Source: Chrysemys picta bellii (taxonomy: Eukaryota; Chordata; Testudines; Emydidae). Taken from it: 64,000 nt of DNA. The notes beneath the pieces are model-generated. The model was not told the origin of the DNA. It was given only the letters and a program-made list of their open reading frames with translations, and did no database searches. Below are positions 10,162 through 20,843 of this stretch, piece after piece (position 1 is the stretch's first letter; the number at the start of each line of letters is the position of its first letter). The stretch lies in the NCBI RefSeq assembly GCF_011386835.1, contig NC_088804.1, forward strand, positions 36,629,549-36,693,548, in the 5' to 3' direction. A program made the position numbers and the translations under genes.

Positions 10162-10500
10162 TGTAACAGGGTACTGGCCAGGAGGTCCTGAGTCAGGCCC
10201 TTGTTAGCCCAGCTCCAATTAAGAAGCATTAATTGGGGCTGGCTGAATATGCCACGCCTAATTGCCAGAAGGGAAGCACCTGCAGGCCTCATTAGCCAGG
10301 GGGCTATATAAGGCTGGCAGGAAGGAAGTGAGGGGGGAAAAGAAAAGAAAAGAAAAGAAAAGGAGGAGCCAAAGGTGGTATATCCCTGCTGGCTTGGAGC
10401 AGACTGTAAATAGAAGGTGGTGGGAACTGACACTGAAAATAAAAAGCACTGGTGATTACACTCAGAAGAGGTCTCTGGCTGATTTGTTGTGAGGGCAAGC
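10162..10500 (+). mobile_element. LTR-like repeat (TATA box plus poly(A) signal)
   Basis: Starts TGTAACAGG, carries CTATATAAGG at 10304-10313 and AATAAA at 10438-10443, about 130 bases downstream. That spacing fits U3-R of an LTR. Between them is an (AAAAG)n run. The 3' boundary and duplication were not found, so it may be a solo or partial LTR, or another repeat with a promoter-like arrangement. Confidence 0.4.
10337..10363 (+). repeat. (AAAAG)n microsatellite
   Basis: Roughly five head-to-tail AAAAG units, purine-only, inside the LTR-like repeat. Confidence 0.8.
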
Positions 10501-12350
10501 AAAGGCCTCATTAGTGAGACACAGTGTGTGCCAGAGATCCAAAAATGAGGGACATGTGAAATTGAAGCAGTACGCAAGCACTCTCAGATACTATAGTGAT
10601 GGAACATGGTATATTCCTAAATAGAACAGGAAATGTAAAGTGTAGTGAGATTCATTCCCTTAATGTCATTCATCAATAATAGTTTCAGGATTCTTTGTTT
10701 CTGAGGTCAATAATTTTCCATTAAAAAAGTAGAGCAGACACCAAATTTGCGTTCAAGATAGGTAACTTGGGAACTAAAGTTTTGTCCCAGGTAATGAAGG
10801 GTATTGGAGAGAGCTGATCGGTGGTGAAATCTGCTGTCAGGATCTAGAAGGAGGATTTTGTCTTTAAGATTCTTTCTTTGATGGAGAGTCAAAGTCATTA
10901 CAGAAGATGTGTGCCTTAAATGGTGACTTGAATTTAGTAATTTACAACTAGATACCTCAGTATTTCCCTTCTAGGACCTTCTCTTCATCTCTGCCTGGAG
11001 AAAATTCTCCGAAGTATGAAGAAAGCTTTGTAGGAGATCACAATTTCAAGTCCCCTCTTCCTTCTACTCACCCTAGTCAAATGGCTTTTCCCCTATCCCT
11101 CTTGACTTTTGCCAGTGCATGGGATGTCTCTATTGTGTGTTGCCTGGACTGAGCACCCCACCTCATTTACCTTCTGCTCCTCCTCTGCCTGTCACTGGAA
11201 GTCAAAGTTGCTTTTCCTTTGAGAAGGTATCACAGTGAAGTTACCGCCAAAGAGAGCTTAAAACGCAAAGTGCCTAAGATAAAAAGTTGTCAGAGTAAAA
11301 AGAGAGAGAGAATTTAACATGATAAATTGCAACTCTTTGGTCCTCACTTGGGAGGCAGAAAAATTCTGTGTGGTACAGATAAAATTTAGTCTAGAAAAGC
11401 TCACTCACTGGGTTCTGCCTTTTTTTCTGTGACCTGCCTTGTTTAAACCTCCAGGTTTTATTGCATCCAGCTCTGATACTTCCCAGTGAGTCCTCCTCTC
11501 GCTCCCTTCTCCAATTCTCTGGGCCTCCCTGTTTGCTTTGTGAGTGGCCACTCACACCCTCCTGCCCTGTGTTGGGTGAATAGCTCTGCCCATGTGATCT
11601 AACCCATCCCTTGCAAAGCAGTTCCTGATACCCCGTACTCACCCTGAGTAGTGCCTTATGGCCATGACTAGCCCCATCGAAATCAATGGGACTGGCTTTG
11701 GAGTGAGGTGGAGTAAGGGTAGCAGATTTGGGCATTTAATGTTCTCCCTCTTCCTCCCACTAAGTCATCAAACCTTCTCCTCTCTACCTCTGTGGTAATC
11801 ATTACTCATCTATAATTGTTTTAATGACTTCCAATCACTCTGTCAATCTGCACTTTCAGGGTCCTCAGCACTCGGCCTTAATTGCTCATCGGCCTGGGAT
11901 TTAACATTCCCCTGCTACAAGCAAATTATACCAGCATCTAACAACATGCAAGAGAATAGCGTGTTTCTCTGCCACAGAATTTAAGTTCAATCTGTCATAG
12001 AGGCCCAGAATTCAAGCAAAACTCAGTATCCTCCCTGACTTCCACTTCCTCCAGATAGACTTCTGGTTTAACAGCCAGAAAATCGGGTTAGCTTATCACT
12101 TATAAATTCACTGCATGAGTTCTTAATGGAGACTGTACAAATTGCATTTTCATTATCTAAAGCGAAGCAGCTTATATCCCCTGACAGTAAAAGAAATGGC
12201 TCCGTGCACTCCACCTGGCCCAGTATTTATTATTCCTTGAAAGCTCCTGCCTTCAAAGGTGCAACTGCTGGACCCACTTCATGTTCCGGGGCAATGTGCT
12301 TCTGAGCACCTACCGGCTCATTGTTCACTATGGAGAACTGTTTGTAATGT
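10501..12350. other. Gene-free stretch, no recognised feature
   Basis: No ORF with family resemblance and no repeat whose ends can be defined. Ordinary intergenic sequence. Confidence 0.4.
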
Positions 12351-12526
12351 TGTTGTAGTTATGTTGGTCCCAGGACATTAGCAAGACAAGGTGGGTGAGA
12401 GAATCTTTTATTGGACAAACTTCCATTGGGGAAAGAGGCAAGTTTTCGAGCTATACAGGGACCAAAAGAAGAGTTCTATGTAGCTCAAAAACATAAAAGA
12501 TATTACCTCACCCACCTTGTCTCTCT
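12351..12526 (-). mobile_element. Decayed snap-back retroposon (second foldback family)
   Basis: Two diverged inverted arms share the segment around TAAAAGATATTACCTCACCCACCTTG (right arm, 12493-12518) and its complement (left arm, about 12382-12412). The arms meet near 12465. The centre retains GAGTT/AGCTC helix-forming segments next to an A-rich GAAA-like box, in the same place as the hammerhead-like core of the elements at 38.1 and 56.0 kb. No flanking duplication could be read. Assignment to a Penelope-like origin is inference. Confidence 0.45.
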
Positions 12527-13891
12527 ACCATGAAGATCATCAGTTTCAACCCCTAAACCACTTGCTTACCTGGGTAAAAAGTGACACCGGACTTTTAAAA
12601 AGTAGAAAACCCAAACAGTTGCAGGTGCCTCAGCTTTGGTAGATAAAATAAGCAAAATAAAAGCACATTTTATAGGAAAAGAATGTTTGGCTTTGTGTTA
12701 AACATCAGGTCACTGCTATTTATTGTTATTTCCAAGACTACTGGCCACATAGGAGCAGCAGCGAATCCATGTGAAAATTTTCTCCTGAAATGCTAGCAAA
12801 GCACCATGCTATTTTGAATTACCTTGCTGCCTAGAGTCCAAATTGTGCAGCCTTTACTCAGGCAAAACAGCTAGTCAATGAGCGAGATGCCCCCTATTAG
12901 GACTAAATAATAGTCATCCTTGTTATGCCCATTTAACAGATGGGTGTAAGTGAGTCTATGATGACTTGGAAGGGGACTATGTTTGTATAATTTATGAAGC
13001 CTGTGGGAGATTATGAACTTCATGTGTCTATGTCAGGCTGCGAACTCCATTCTGAATGTGCAGCTTTTTGCCTTCTCTATGGCTTGTCTCCATATTGGGC
13101 TGAAATTCCAAAGGCTGGTGGCAAAAGAACAACAGTAGAGGGAAATTGATTCTAAGTACCCAATCACTGGAAATCTAGTCACGCTAGACAAAAGACTGGT
13201 CTTGCCCAGAAGAACTGGTTTATCAGGGGTGAGATTGTTTTGGCAATGAAGACACATGGCAGGGGTCTGTGTTTATGTGGGGAAGTTAGCAAGAGTGTCA
13301 CCTGACAGAGGGGATTGCAGGTTTTAAAAGGGCAGAAGCTGGTCTGGTCATTGGAGGCTTTTTTTCTCCGGTCTATGAGGAGAGATCACCCATCATGTAA
13401 CAGCCTGCATGAGGCAGAGGACACCTTGCCTGCCTTCCTGGTCCCCTAAGGGCTCCCCAGGGAATGGTGAGATAGAAAGGGACATTTCAGTTTGATATTT
13501 ATTGGTTTATATACTTAAGTATAAAAGATCTTAAAGGTGTTAGACTCTGTGCAAAGTGTGCATGTGTTGACTGCTTCACACCTGCTGCACCCCCCTGAGC
13601 AAGTTAAACTATCCCCGAAGCGTCACACCTTTTGGGTGGCATTCTGGGAAAGGGGTGTGTTTTAAGTAACTGGGTTATCTCAGGGGTCAGTGCTGGTCCT
13701 GGAGGTTTAGGGCAGTTGGACGGAGAAGGAGCTCAGTGCTCAAGGAATATGCCAGCGAGGACAAGGGAGGAACCAGTGCGGCAGCCTGCCGAGGCTCCAG
13801 GAGCTTGAAACACCCTGGGGATGCGGAGCAGCTGAGGTTTGGATTCCCCTCAGAGAAATCCTAGTGGGTGGTCAGGAGGGGGCGCTTGCTA
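12527..13891. other. Gene-free stretch, possible decayed LTR sequence
   Basis: No coding sequence recognised. About 13000-13870 has patches that look repeat-like (for example a TATAAAAG at about 13520) but no paired ends. Confidence 0.35.
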
Positions 13892-14347
13892 GGATCTTCA
13901 TTGGAGGTTTCTAAGAACAGGTTGGACAAATACCCATCAGGGATGGCCTAGGTCAGGGATAGGCACCTATGGCACGCGTGCCAAAGGCGGCACGCGAGCT
14001 GATTTTCAGTGGCACTCACACTGCCCGGATCCTGGCCACCAGTCGGGGGAGGCTCTGCATTTTAATATAATTTTAAATGAAGCTTCTTAAACATTTGAAA
14101 ACCCTTGTTTACTTTACATACAACAATAGTTTAGTTATATATTATAGACTTATAGAAAGAGACCTTCTAAAAACGTTAAAATGTATTACTGGCACACAAA
14201 ACCTTAAATTAGAGTGAATAAATGAAGACTCAGCACACCATTACTGAAAGGTTGCCGACCCCTGGTCTAGGTTTACTTGGTCCTGCTTCAGAGCAGGGGG
14301 CCGGACCTCTCGAGGTCCCTTCCAGCCCTACATTTCTATGATTCTAT
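13892..14347 (+). mobile_element. CR1 LINE 3' end, interrupted by a hAT element
   Basis: The outer parts read as the 3' untranslated end of a CR1 LINE: a TTGGAGGTTTCTAAGAACAG-type segment on the left, then the GGTCCTGC...GAGGTCCCTTCCAG segment and the terminal TTCTATGATTCTAT octamer repeats on the right. The hAT element 13954-14264 splits it. Only the 3' end remains, as usual for CR1. Confidence 0.85.
13954..14264 (+). mobile_element. hAT-type MITE inserted in CR1
   Basis: Ends CAGGGATAGGCACC and, inverted, CAGGGGTCGGCAACC. Flanked by 8-bp duplications GCCTAGGT (13946-13953) and GTCTAGGT (14265-14272), one mismatch. The interior is AT-rich and non-coding. It belongs to the same terminal-repeat class as 24012-24345 and 46311-46645, but its body differs. 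Confidence 0.85.
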
Positions 14348-14490
14348 CTGTGACAGAGGCACAGAAAAACCTAGGGCCTGATTTTCAGGGCATCTCTTGT
14401 CCAAGGTCACAGACAGGGGCAAAACCAGGAATGAAACCCAGGTTTCTTGATTCCCAGTGCTATATCTCACCCACTGCACCATGTACCTTA
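14348..14490 (-). mobile_element. MIR-like SINE relic
   Basis: On the minus strand this resembles the MIR middle section (a GGCACATGGTGCAGTGGGTG-like start, then a GACCTTGGACAAG-like segment). Diverged; boundaries approximate. Confidence 0.4.
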
Positions 14491-15104
14491 GGACAAGATC
14501 CTGAACATTTTACTATATGCCAATCACATCAAGTAGACCATCCTAGAACTTTGTGCAATGTGTGCACCTGTCTTTCAAAAAATATATTCTGCCCTTCTTT
14601 AATTTCTGTTCATAAATTTGCATTCTCTTTTTGCATAAGCTGGTTCCCATCATTCTTCACTCCTTTCTGGCTTGTGCCAGGCATCCGTCCCATAGTGTGC
14701 TTTGAAATCCAGGTCAGTTAATATCAGTTTTCATGTAACATGAGAAAAGCTTGTTACGAGATTTAGCTGTGTAACCATGTGACAGTAGAGCAGCAATTAG
14801 ATGCACAGCACAAATGCAGCACCATGTGTAGGGCTCAAACTGTCAGCCAAAAGCTGGTTATATGGATGATGGCACAAGATGATTTGTTATAGCATGAAAA
14901 TATGTGAAACTCATGTTTTAGTGGGCAATTAATACATGCCTCAGGGGTGTTGTGACTTTGAGACAATGCCATTAATTATCATGCTGTACAGCAATATAAC
15001 AAATTAACGACTTCTTCAAAGTGAATTTCGAGTGAGCTCAAACCAGGAGGAAACCGACAGCCTACCAGATGGGTACTGAAATCAGACATCTGCAAGAAGC
15101 AATA

Positions 15105-15300
15105 GAATGACATGGATCAGTCACTGGACTGCAGGTCAGGTGACTTGGATTCCGTTTCTGACCCTGCCACTGCCTGGTTGTGTGACGTTAGGCAAAACTC
15201 TTGGGGCCACTTTCTTCCCAAGCGCTCAGTTCTCATTTAGGCAACTAAAGGAAGTGGGCAGATTTTCAAAAGCCCATGGCAGCCAACAGCTCTGACTGTT
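15105..15300 (+). mobile_element. MIR-like SINE relic
   Basis: Order of segments matches MIR: TGGATCAGTCACTGGACTG, GACTTGGATTCCG (B-box region), then TGTGTGACGTTAGGCAA of the conserved core. Old and diverged. Confidence 0.55.
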
Positions 15301-15850
15301 CTCACTTTCGAAAATCTGGCTTCTTCATGTAGGTCTCTAACTGGGAGCTGAGCTTTTGGGCAAATCTGGCTATTGAGGTTCAGTGTGTTTCTTCAGACAT
15401 GCTGAATGTTACTGGGTTTATAAACCCTGCACTAGAACCAAAGGGGTTAAAGAGCAACTTTGGCCCAGAGGACCCTGCTCAGCCATACCTGCAGATTGTG
15501 CACCAGCTGGAGGTGGAGTGTAAAAGGGAGACAGACAGCTCAGATGGGGGCTGATGAGGTGGGGAGAAGGATCTGCCCTGAGAGCTCCTGAGGAAGGGTG
15601 CTGCAGAACCCTTCTCCTGGAGAAGAAGAGCCTGCCCTGTGCCCAGATGGCCTGAAGGTTCAGTTAGTACTCTTTTCTGTTGCTATTTTGGGACAGACTG
15701 CAAGACTTGGACAACAGAGTGAGTGGTATTTAGTGGCCCACCAGAGGCAGCCATGGGTGCTGGGCCAGAGCCCAGTGGACTGGGAGGACCTGGGCTCCCC
15801 TACTAACCCCTTCCCCCTATTAAGAAGGGCATGGAACCCCTGACATTATA
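15301..15850. other. Gene-free stretch, LTR-like GC-rich sequence
   Basis: Begins a GC-rich run at about 15407 with TGTTACTGGGTTTATAAACC. The tone is that of a decayed LTR, but no partner or duplication was found and no protein is recognisable. Confidence 0.3.
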
Positions 15851-16134
15851 GGGCTTGTCTATACTTACGCGCTGGTTCGGCGGCAGGCAATCGAACTTCT
15901 GGGTTCGATTTATCGCGTCTTGTCTGGACGCGATAAATCGAACTCAGAAGTGCTCCCCGTCGACTCCGGTAATCCTGCTCGCCGCGAGGAGTACGCGGAG
16001 TCGACGGGGGAGCCTGCCTGCTGGGTCTGGACGGCGGTAAGTTCGAACTAAGGTACGTCGACTTCAGCTACGTTATTCACGTAGCTGAAGTTGCGTACCT
16101 TAGTTCGATTTGGGGGTTTAGTGTAGACCAAGCC
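15851..16134 (+). mobile_element. MITE, GTCTAnAC terminal-repeat family, copy 2 (distinct subfamily)
   Basis: Ends GGGCTTGTCTATAC and, inverted, GGCTTGGTCTACACTA. It contains the same plan as copies 1 and 3: a CGATTTATCGCG hairpin near the left end and a long TACGTCGACTTCAGCTACG hairpin near the right, with a different middle. The flanks (ATA, TTA) do not give a clean duplication, so the exact left end is uncertain by one or two bases. Confidence 0.75.
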
Positions 16135-16489
16135 TTAGACTCTCCCCTGATGGGAAGGAAGGGAAGCATAAGTACCTTTTGAAACCCCTGGCTGGGGTTG
16201 GCACTCGTGGGGGTCAATACCGAACCCCTATCTTCCCAGGCACCCTGCCCCACTGGGGGGAGATAGGGCTGAATGGATTACCTGACCTGATCACAGGGTC
16301 GACTCTACCCCCAGCATAACAAAGACCAACACCAGGTGTGAAGGTGGTCTGGGGGAAAGAATAGGGGTGTGGGAACAAAAGATCTGATCCCCTAACACTA
16401 GGCGATGCTGCCAGCAAGCACTGGCCATCACACTGAACAATTCCAAATGCAGTCAATACGAGCAGTGGGTACTCATCACCTCTGAAATT

Positions 16490-16600
16490 CAGGGCACTGA
16501 GTTCTCTGCACCTCAGCCTCCCCATCTATAAAATGGTATAATATATTACTTTATCCACCATTGTGAAATGCTTGGAGGTCTACAGGTGAAAAGCAGCATT
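16490..16600 (+). mobile_element. MIR-like SINE, 3' part
   Basis: Contains CTGCACCTCAGCCTCCCCA followed by TCTATAAAATGG, the recognisable MIR core and downstream segment, then AT-rich decay. Confidence 0.5.
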
Positions 16601-17954
16601 TGTGCTAAGTTATTATTTTTGCAGAAAAGCACATGCTACTGCAGACCTATGTGACAAAGGGTTTTCTAAAGAGATTAAAAGTTATGTTTTTCATGTATTC
16701 CAATAACAAAACAATGGAGCAAGTTATTTACCTGAGTGCATAGAGGCTTTAAGAACTAAAGAGCTAAAGAGCAGGCAGTGGATATTCGCTATTTAAGATT
16801 TGATGAATTATGACTGTCAGACTTTGTGAAAAGGGAAAAAAATATATGCTAAATAATTCTTTGAGTTTGTCCCCCAGTATTAAGGCTCTGATTCTTTGTG
16901 GGACTATAAATAGCCCTAATGTTTTTAGGGCTGTCATTTCTCTTTTTTTGTAGGAAGATAAATAAGAACTAGAGCATTTTGGACAGTAATATTAAAACAA
17001 AATTGGGTAGCATCAGAAAAGAAGTGTCACACAATGCCGAGACCTTTTACAATCTAATTCAGCATTCCCTTTTCATTTTATAATTCATTCTGGTCTTCCA
17101 GTCAGATGTCCTTACTGTGACAGGTAATAGCATGTAGCCTGGAAGGCTTAAGTGACTTGCAACAGGCCACAACTAAAGTCTGTGGAGAATCAGAAACTGA
17201 ACGCAGAAGTTCTGAATCCCGATGGCTCTAAGCAATAGATTATACTCCTGCATATCGCTTGTAACATTGTAAACCACATAAATTGCAAGACGTTGAAATA
17301 TATGAACACTGCTCATATACTAAAATTGTCCACATCTCAATTGACTGTAACCCAGCCTTTTAGATTTATCTCCATTCTCAAACCTGAAGCTTCAAATAAA
17401 TCTAAAATAATGTGCTGAAAGTGACTTTAACGTATGATTTATTTATAATGAAAATAATATAAAATCCCCCAAATTCTGCAGTTCTTTTCATTTTTCAACC
17501 ATTTCAGCAAAACTTTAACATTTGTTGGCATAACTCCAAAAATTGACTTATAAATGTTATAAACTGAACATTCTGCAACATAATTTTACAACTCTTGACA
17601 TTTATAGCTGAATGTTGCAACTGCTTTAGACAAGTGAACCGTGAACCCAAGTCAATAACATACGATGGGCCATTGTGAGAAGCAGATCATGATTCATCAA
17701 CTTTTTTCACCCAGAATGACTGTTCAGTGGGAGGCATTCGTGATTGCACAAAAGTTGTTAACTGAAGAGCAGCTGCTGAGGTCTGAGGCTTCACAGCCTG
17801 CATTGATGTTGGTTTATTGATTTCAGGAAGATATTCTGGGTGCATTACTTTGCCTACTAGAAAATGGAGATGTTATTGTTTCATCTTTCTCCTCCCTTGG
17901 ACCATACATGGAGAGAACATTTCGTAAAGCTCATTTTAGGAATTATCAGTCAGA
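16601..17954. other. Gene-free stretch, no recognised feature
   Basis: AT-rich intergenic sequence with no supported ORF or repeat ends. A weak copy of a MIR tail may lie near 17100-17230. Confidence 0.4.
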
Positions 17955-18040
17955 TCCTTAGCTGGTATAAATTTACATAGATGGCATAGCTCTTCTGACT
18001 TCAGTGGAGCAATGCCAAACCAGTTGAGGATCTAACCCAG
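17955..18040. repeat. Short palindromic repeat, family B
   Basis: A diverged inverted repeat: GATCCTTAGCTGGTATAAAT at left and CCAGTTGAGGATCTAACCC at right around GACTTCAGTGGAGC. The same plan recurs at 20755-20843 and, more decayed, near 21905 and 33110. Confidence 0.5.
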
Positions 18041-18296
18041 ATTCCCTAATTTTCTGCAGATCCTCAAGTTGGCCTGCTATTTTTCACCCACTAGTAGCTG
18101 CAGACACAATATTAGTGGGAACAGTGATTGTGAGCTTTAACAAAGAAGACTGATTGTATGATTTGGGAGTGTCTTAGGCATGGAAGGGTTGTAAAATACA
18201 CTCAACAATTATATGCAAGGGCAAAATCATGCCCTATGTACATTTGGTTTAAAATATTGGAAGCAGATGATGCATGTATAATTATGAAAAGATCAC

Positions 18297-18382
18297 GGCT
18301 CAGATCATCCAGGGATTTAGTGCCTAACTCCCATTGGAGTGAATGGGAGTTAGGTGCCTAAAATTCTTGGAGGGTCTGGGCC
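18297..18382. repeat. Short palindromic repeat, family A
   Basis: A near-perfect palindrome: arms with CAGATCATCCAGGG...TGCCTAACTCCCATT and the inverted AATGGGAGTTAGGTGCC...TCTGGGCC. Also seen at 33038, 44049 and 62920. Probably a small MITE; no terminal duplication is certain. Confidence 0.6.
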
Positions 18383-18766
18383 TTGTGTATTTTGAGCTTG
18401 GGTCTAAATAACTGTCAGCAGAGCTTCCCTCTGACCAAAGAAATCCCTGCCCTTTTATGTACGTGGTCAGAAATCTAAATCTCCCAAGGCAGCTCATTAT
18501 TAAACAATAATATTCTGCTAGACTTTGTCATTAATGGTTGTTCCAAAGGAGCTGTTTAAGCTGAAATGCATCCACACCGGCTCAGAATCAGATGCATGTA
18601 TCCCTCACGCTTTGCTAGCACCAGCTGCTGCTCTGGCAAGTGCCACTGCAGAACCATCCATCAAGAGCGCCACGGAAGAGAAACATTTGTTAGATCTGGC
18701 TGCCAACCCGAGTCAAATTCTCCTCCTGTGGATCAAAAGTAAGATGCTCCTACTGCTCCTCCCTGT

Positions 18767-19071
18767 GGCCTGGTCTACACTAGCGGGGGGGATCGATTTA
18801 AGTTATGCAACTTCAGCTACGAGAATAGCATAGCTGAAGTTGACGCATCTTAGATCGAATTAAAATCACTTACTTCGCATCCTCACAGCTCTGGATCGAC
18901 GGCCGCAGCTCCCCCGTCAACTTTGCTTCCGCCTCTCGCACTGCTGGAGTTCAGCAGTCGACGGGAGAGCGACCGGGGATCGATTTATCGCATCTACACT
19001 ACACGCGATAAATCGATCCCCAATAGATCGATCGCTACCCGCTGATCTGGGTGTGTAGTGTAGACGTACCC
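18767..19071 (-). mobile_element. MITE, CTACACTA terminal-repeat family, copy 3
   Basis: 305 bp. Ends GGCCTGGTCTACACTA and, inverted, GGGTACGTCTACACTA. It is essentially the reverse complement of 7920-8223, including both internal hairpins. TGT flanks both sides (18764-18766, 19072-19074), supporting a 3-bp duplication. Confidence 0.8.
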
Positions 19072-19074
19072 TGT

Positions 19075-20084
19075 CTGAGCAAATCATTAAGAATCCATGG
19101 ATGAACTCTTGTGTGGATAACTAGCTGCAAAGAACTTGCAGCAAATGTTAAATACTTTAACAGTCCTAATAATAGCTCCAGCACTCCTGTTGATCGTGCA
19201 AGCTCTGAATTTCCAGGATCTATCTCTTTCTATCCCATTCCCTTGATCCAGTATTGAGGGTTTGGATATAGGTGTATCGTGCTCAGTGGAACTGGCCGTA
19301 GAAGGCCCATGTTCCCTGGAGTGACTGTTATTGAAGAGACGCCAGTGGAACAGGTAATGTGGAGAGTTATGCTGGAAGCAACTCAGCCATGTGGACAGAG
19401 CCATCCGCAGGGTTAATAAAGTTCCACTTGACCTGCATTCAGCTTCACTCTTTGCAAATAAAATAGTAGGGGTTTGTGGGAAAGGAACAAGTTTCTGGGT
19501 GAATCTGTTTTTAAAGTAAGCTGGTTGCTTACTGGTTGATAATAGATGTTGCATTGCAGCCATTAGGGGTCCCCAGCAGCCATTTGTTATCTCACACCAT
19601 CACTGAAGACATACCTGTTTGTACAATGTCACATTTCATGTAGAAGACTATGAAGGGCCTGGTGGAAAGCCCATTGGTGTCAATGGGATGCTGTCCATTG
19701 ATGTCAGTGAACAGTGGACCAGGTCCGTAGCTCACATTTATTTTGAGAGGCAGAAGGTGAGATTGAATGAGAACTCTAGAACTTCAAAACAAAGAAAGGA
19801 GAAGAAAGAAACAAAGAAGCGTCTCTGCAAGCTTGTCTAAGCTCCCTTCAGTCTCTTGGGGTGGGCGTTATATGGACGGTATGTAAATACATTTGCCTTA
19901 CTGGCGGATCTTTGCACCAACCCTACCAGAGGATTATGGCGCACACACAACATAAATAAATAACATGACATAAGAACAAGAGAGTAAAGACATGATTCCT
20001 GAGGTAATGCTACTTAGAGAGCCCTGGGTTTATTACAGATTGGATTTACAAATGTATTGGATAGCTATAGTTTGGTGTATTGAG
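19075..20084. other. Gene-free stretch, no recognised feature
   Basis: Several short ORFs, none resembling a known family and none with splice or codon context. Confidence 0.4.
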
Positions 20085-20335
20085 AGGGATGATCTTGTGA
20101 CTAAGGAGCTGGTCTGGGACTTGGGAAATAGGGATTCAGTTTCCAGCTGAGCCACAAACATCCTTGGGCAAGTCATTTAATATCTCTGTGCCTCAGTTGC
20201 CCACCTTTAAAGTGGGGATAATAGTCCTTCCTCCCCCACACCTTGTGTTTCGATGGTAGCTCGATGGAGCAGGGACTGTGTATCTGTACAGTTCCTAGCA
20301 TAGTGGGCCCTGCCCTCAGCAGGAGCTTCAGTACT
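20085..20335 (+). mobile_element. MIR-like SINE
   Basis: The clearest MIR in the window. Core segments CCTTGGGCAAGTCATTTAAT, CTCTGTGCCTCAG and AAAGTGGGGATAATAG occur in the expected order, followed by the GGGACTGTGTATCTGTACAG-type tail seen in reptile copies. Confidence 0.75.
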
Positions 20336-20754
20336 AGCAATCATAATTTTTTGCAGAGAAAATGGAGACCCAGAGACTCGGACTTTTCAACAGTTGGCAA
20401 GTTGCTTTGCTCTGTTTGTGTTCATTTTTGATTGCTTTAGTGCCACTAGCGCCTTGCCTGAACTGGTTCACCGAGCCATCACCCTCCTCCTCTTCATACA
20501 CCTCCATAGGGCCCATCTGCACTGCTAGACCCACTAGACATGTGCCTTGGCATTTTTCTCTCTAGGGGCTATTTATTATATATTTAAAACTATACAAAAA
20601 TATTCTACCTGGCTTATGTGCGTGCCTTGGCTGAGTAACAACATAATCCTTGTTTTTATTTTGCTTTCCCTTATCTTGTATCCCGCCCTTTGGTTGCCTC
20701 TTAATTGCATCTGGTGTGCAAATAGATTGCAAGCTCTGCTGGGCAGGGACCTAG

Positions 20755-20843
20755 GGCCTGATCCTCCACTGGTATAAATTGGTATAGCTCCAACTGACTT
20801 CAGTGGAGCTCTGGCAATTTACACCAACTGATGTTCCGGCCCA
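20755..20843. repeat. Short palindromic repeat, family B
   Basis: Inverted arms CTGATCCTCCACTGGTATAA and, at right, TTTACACCAACTGATG, around ACTTCAGTGGAGCT. See 17955-18040. Confidence 0.55.

Noticed and set aside
7920..19071. Spaced similar repeats as a CRISPR-like or tandem array
   Set aside because: They are separate MITE insertions kilobases apart, each with its own ends, in vertebrate DNA.
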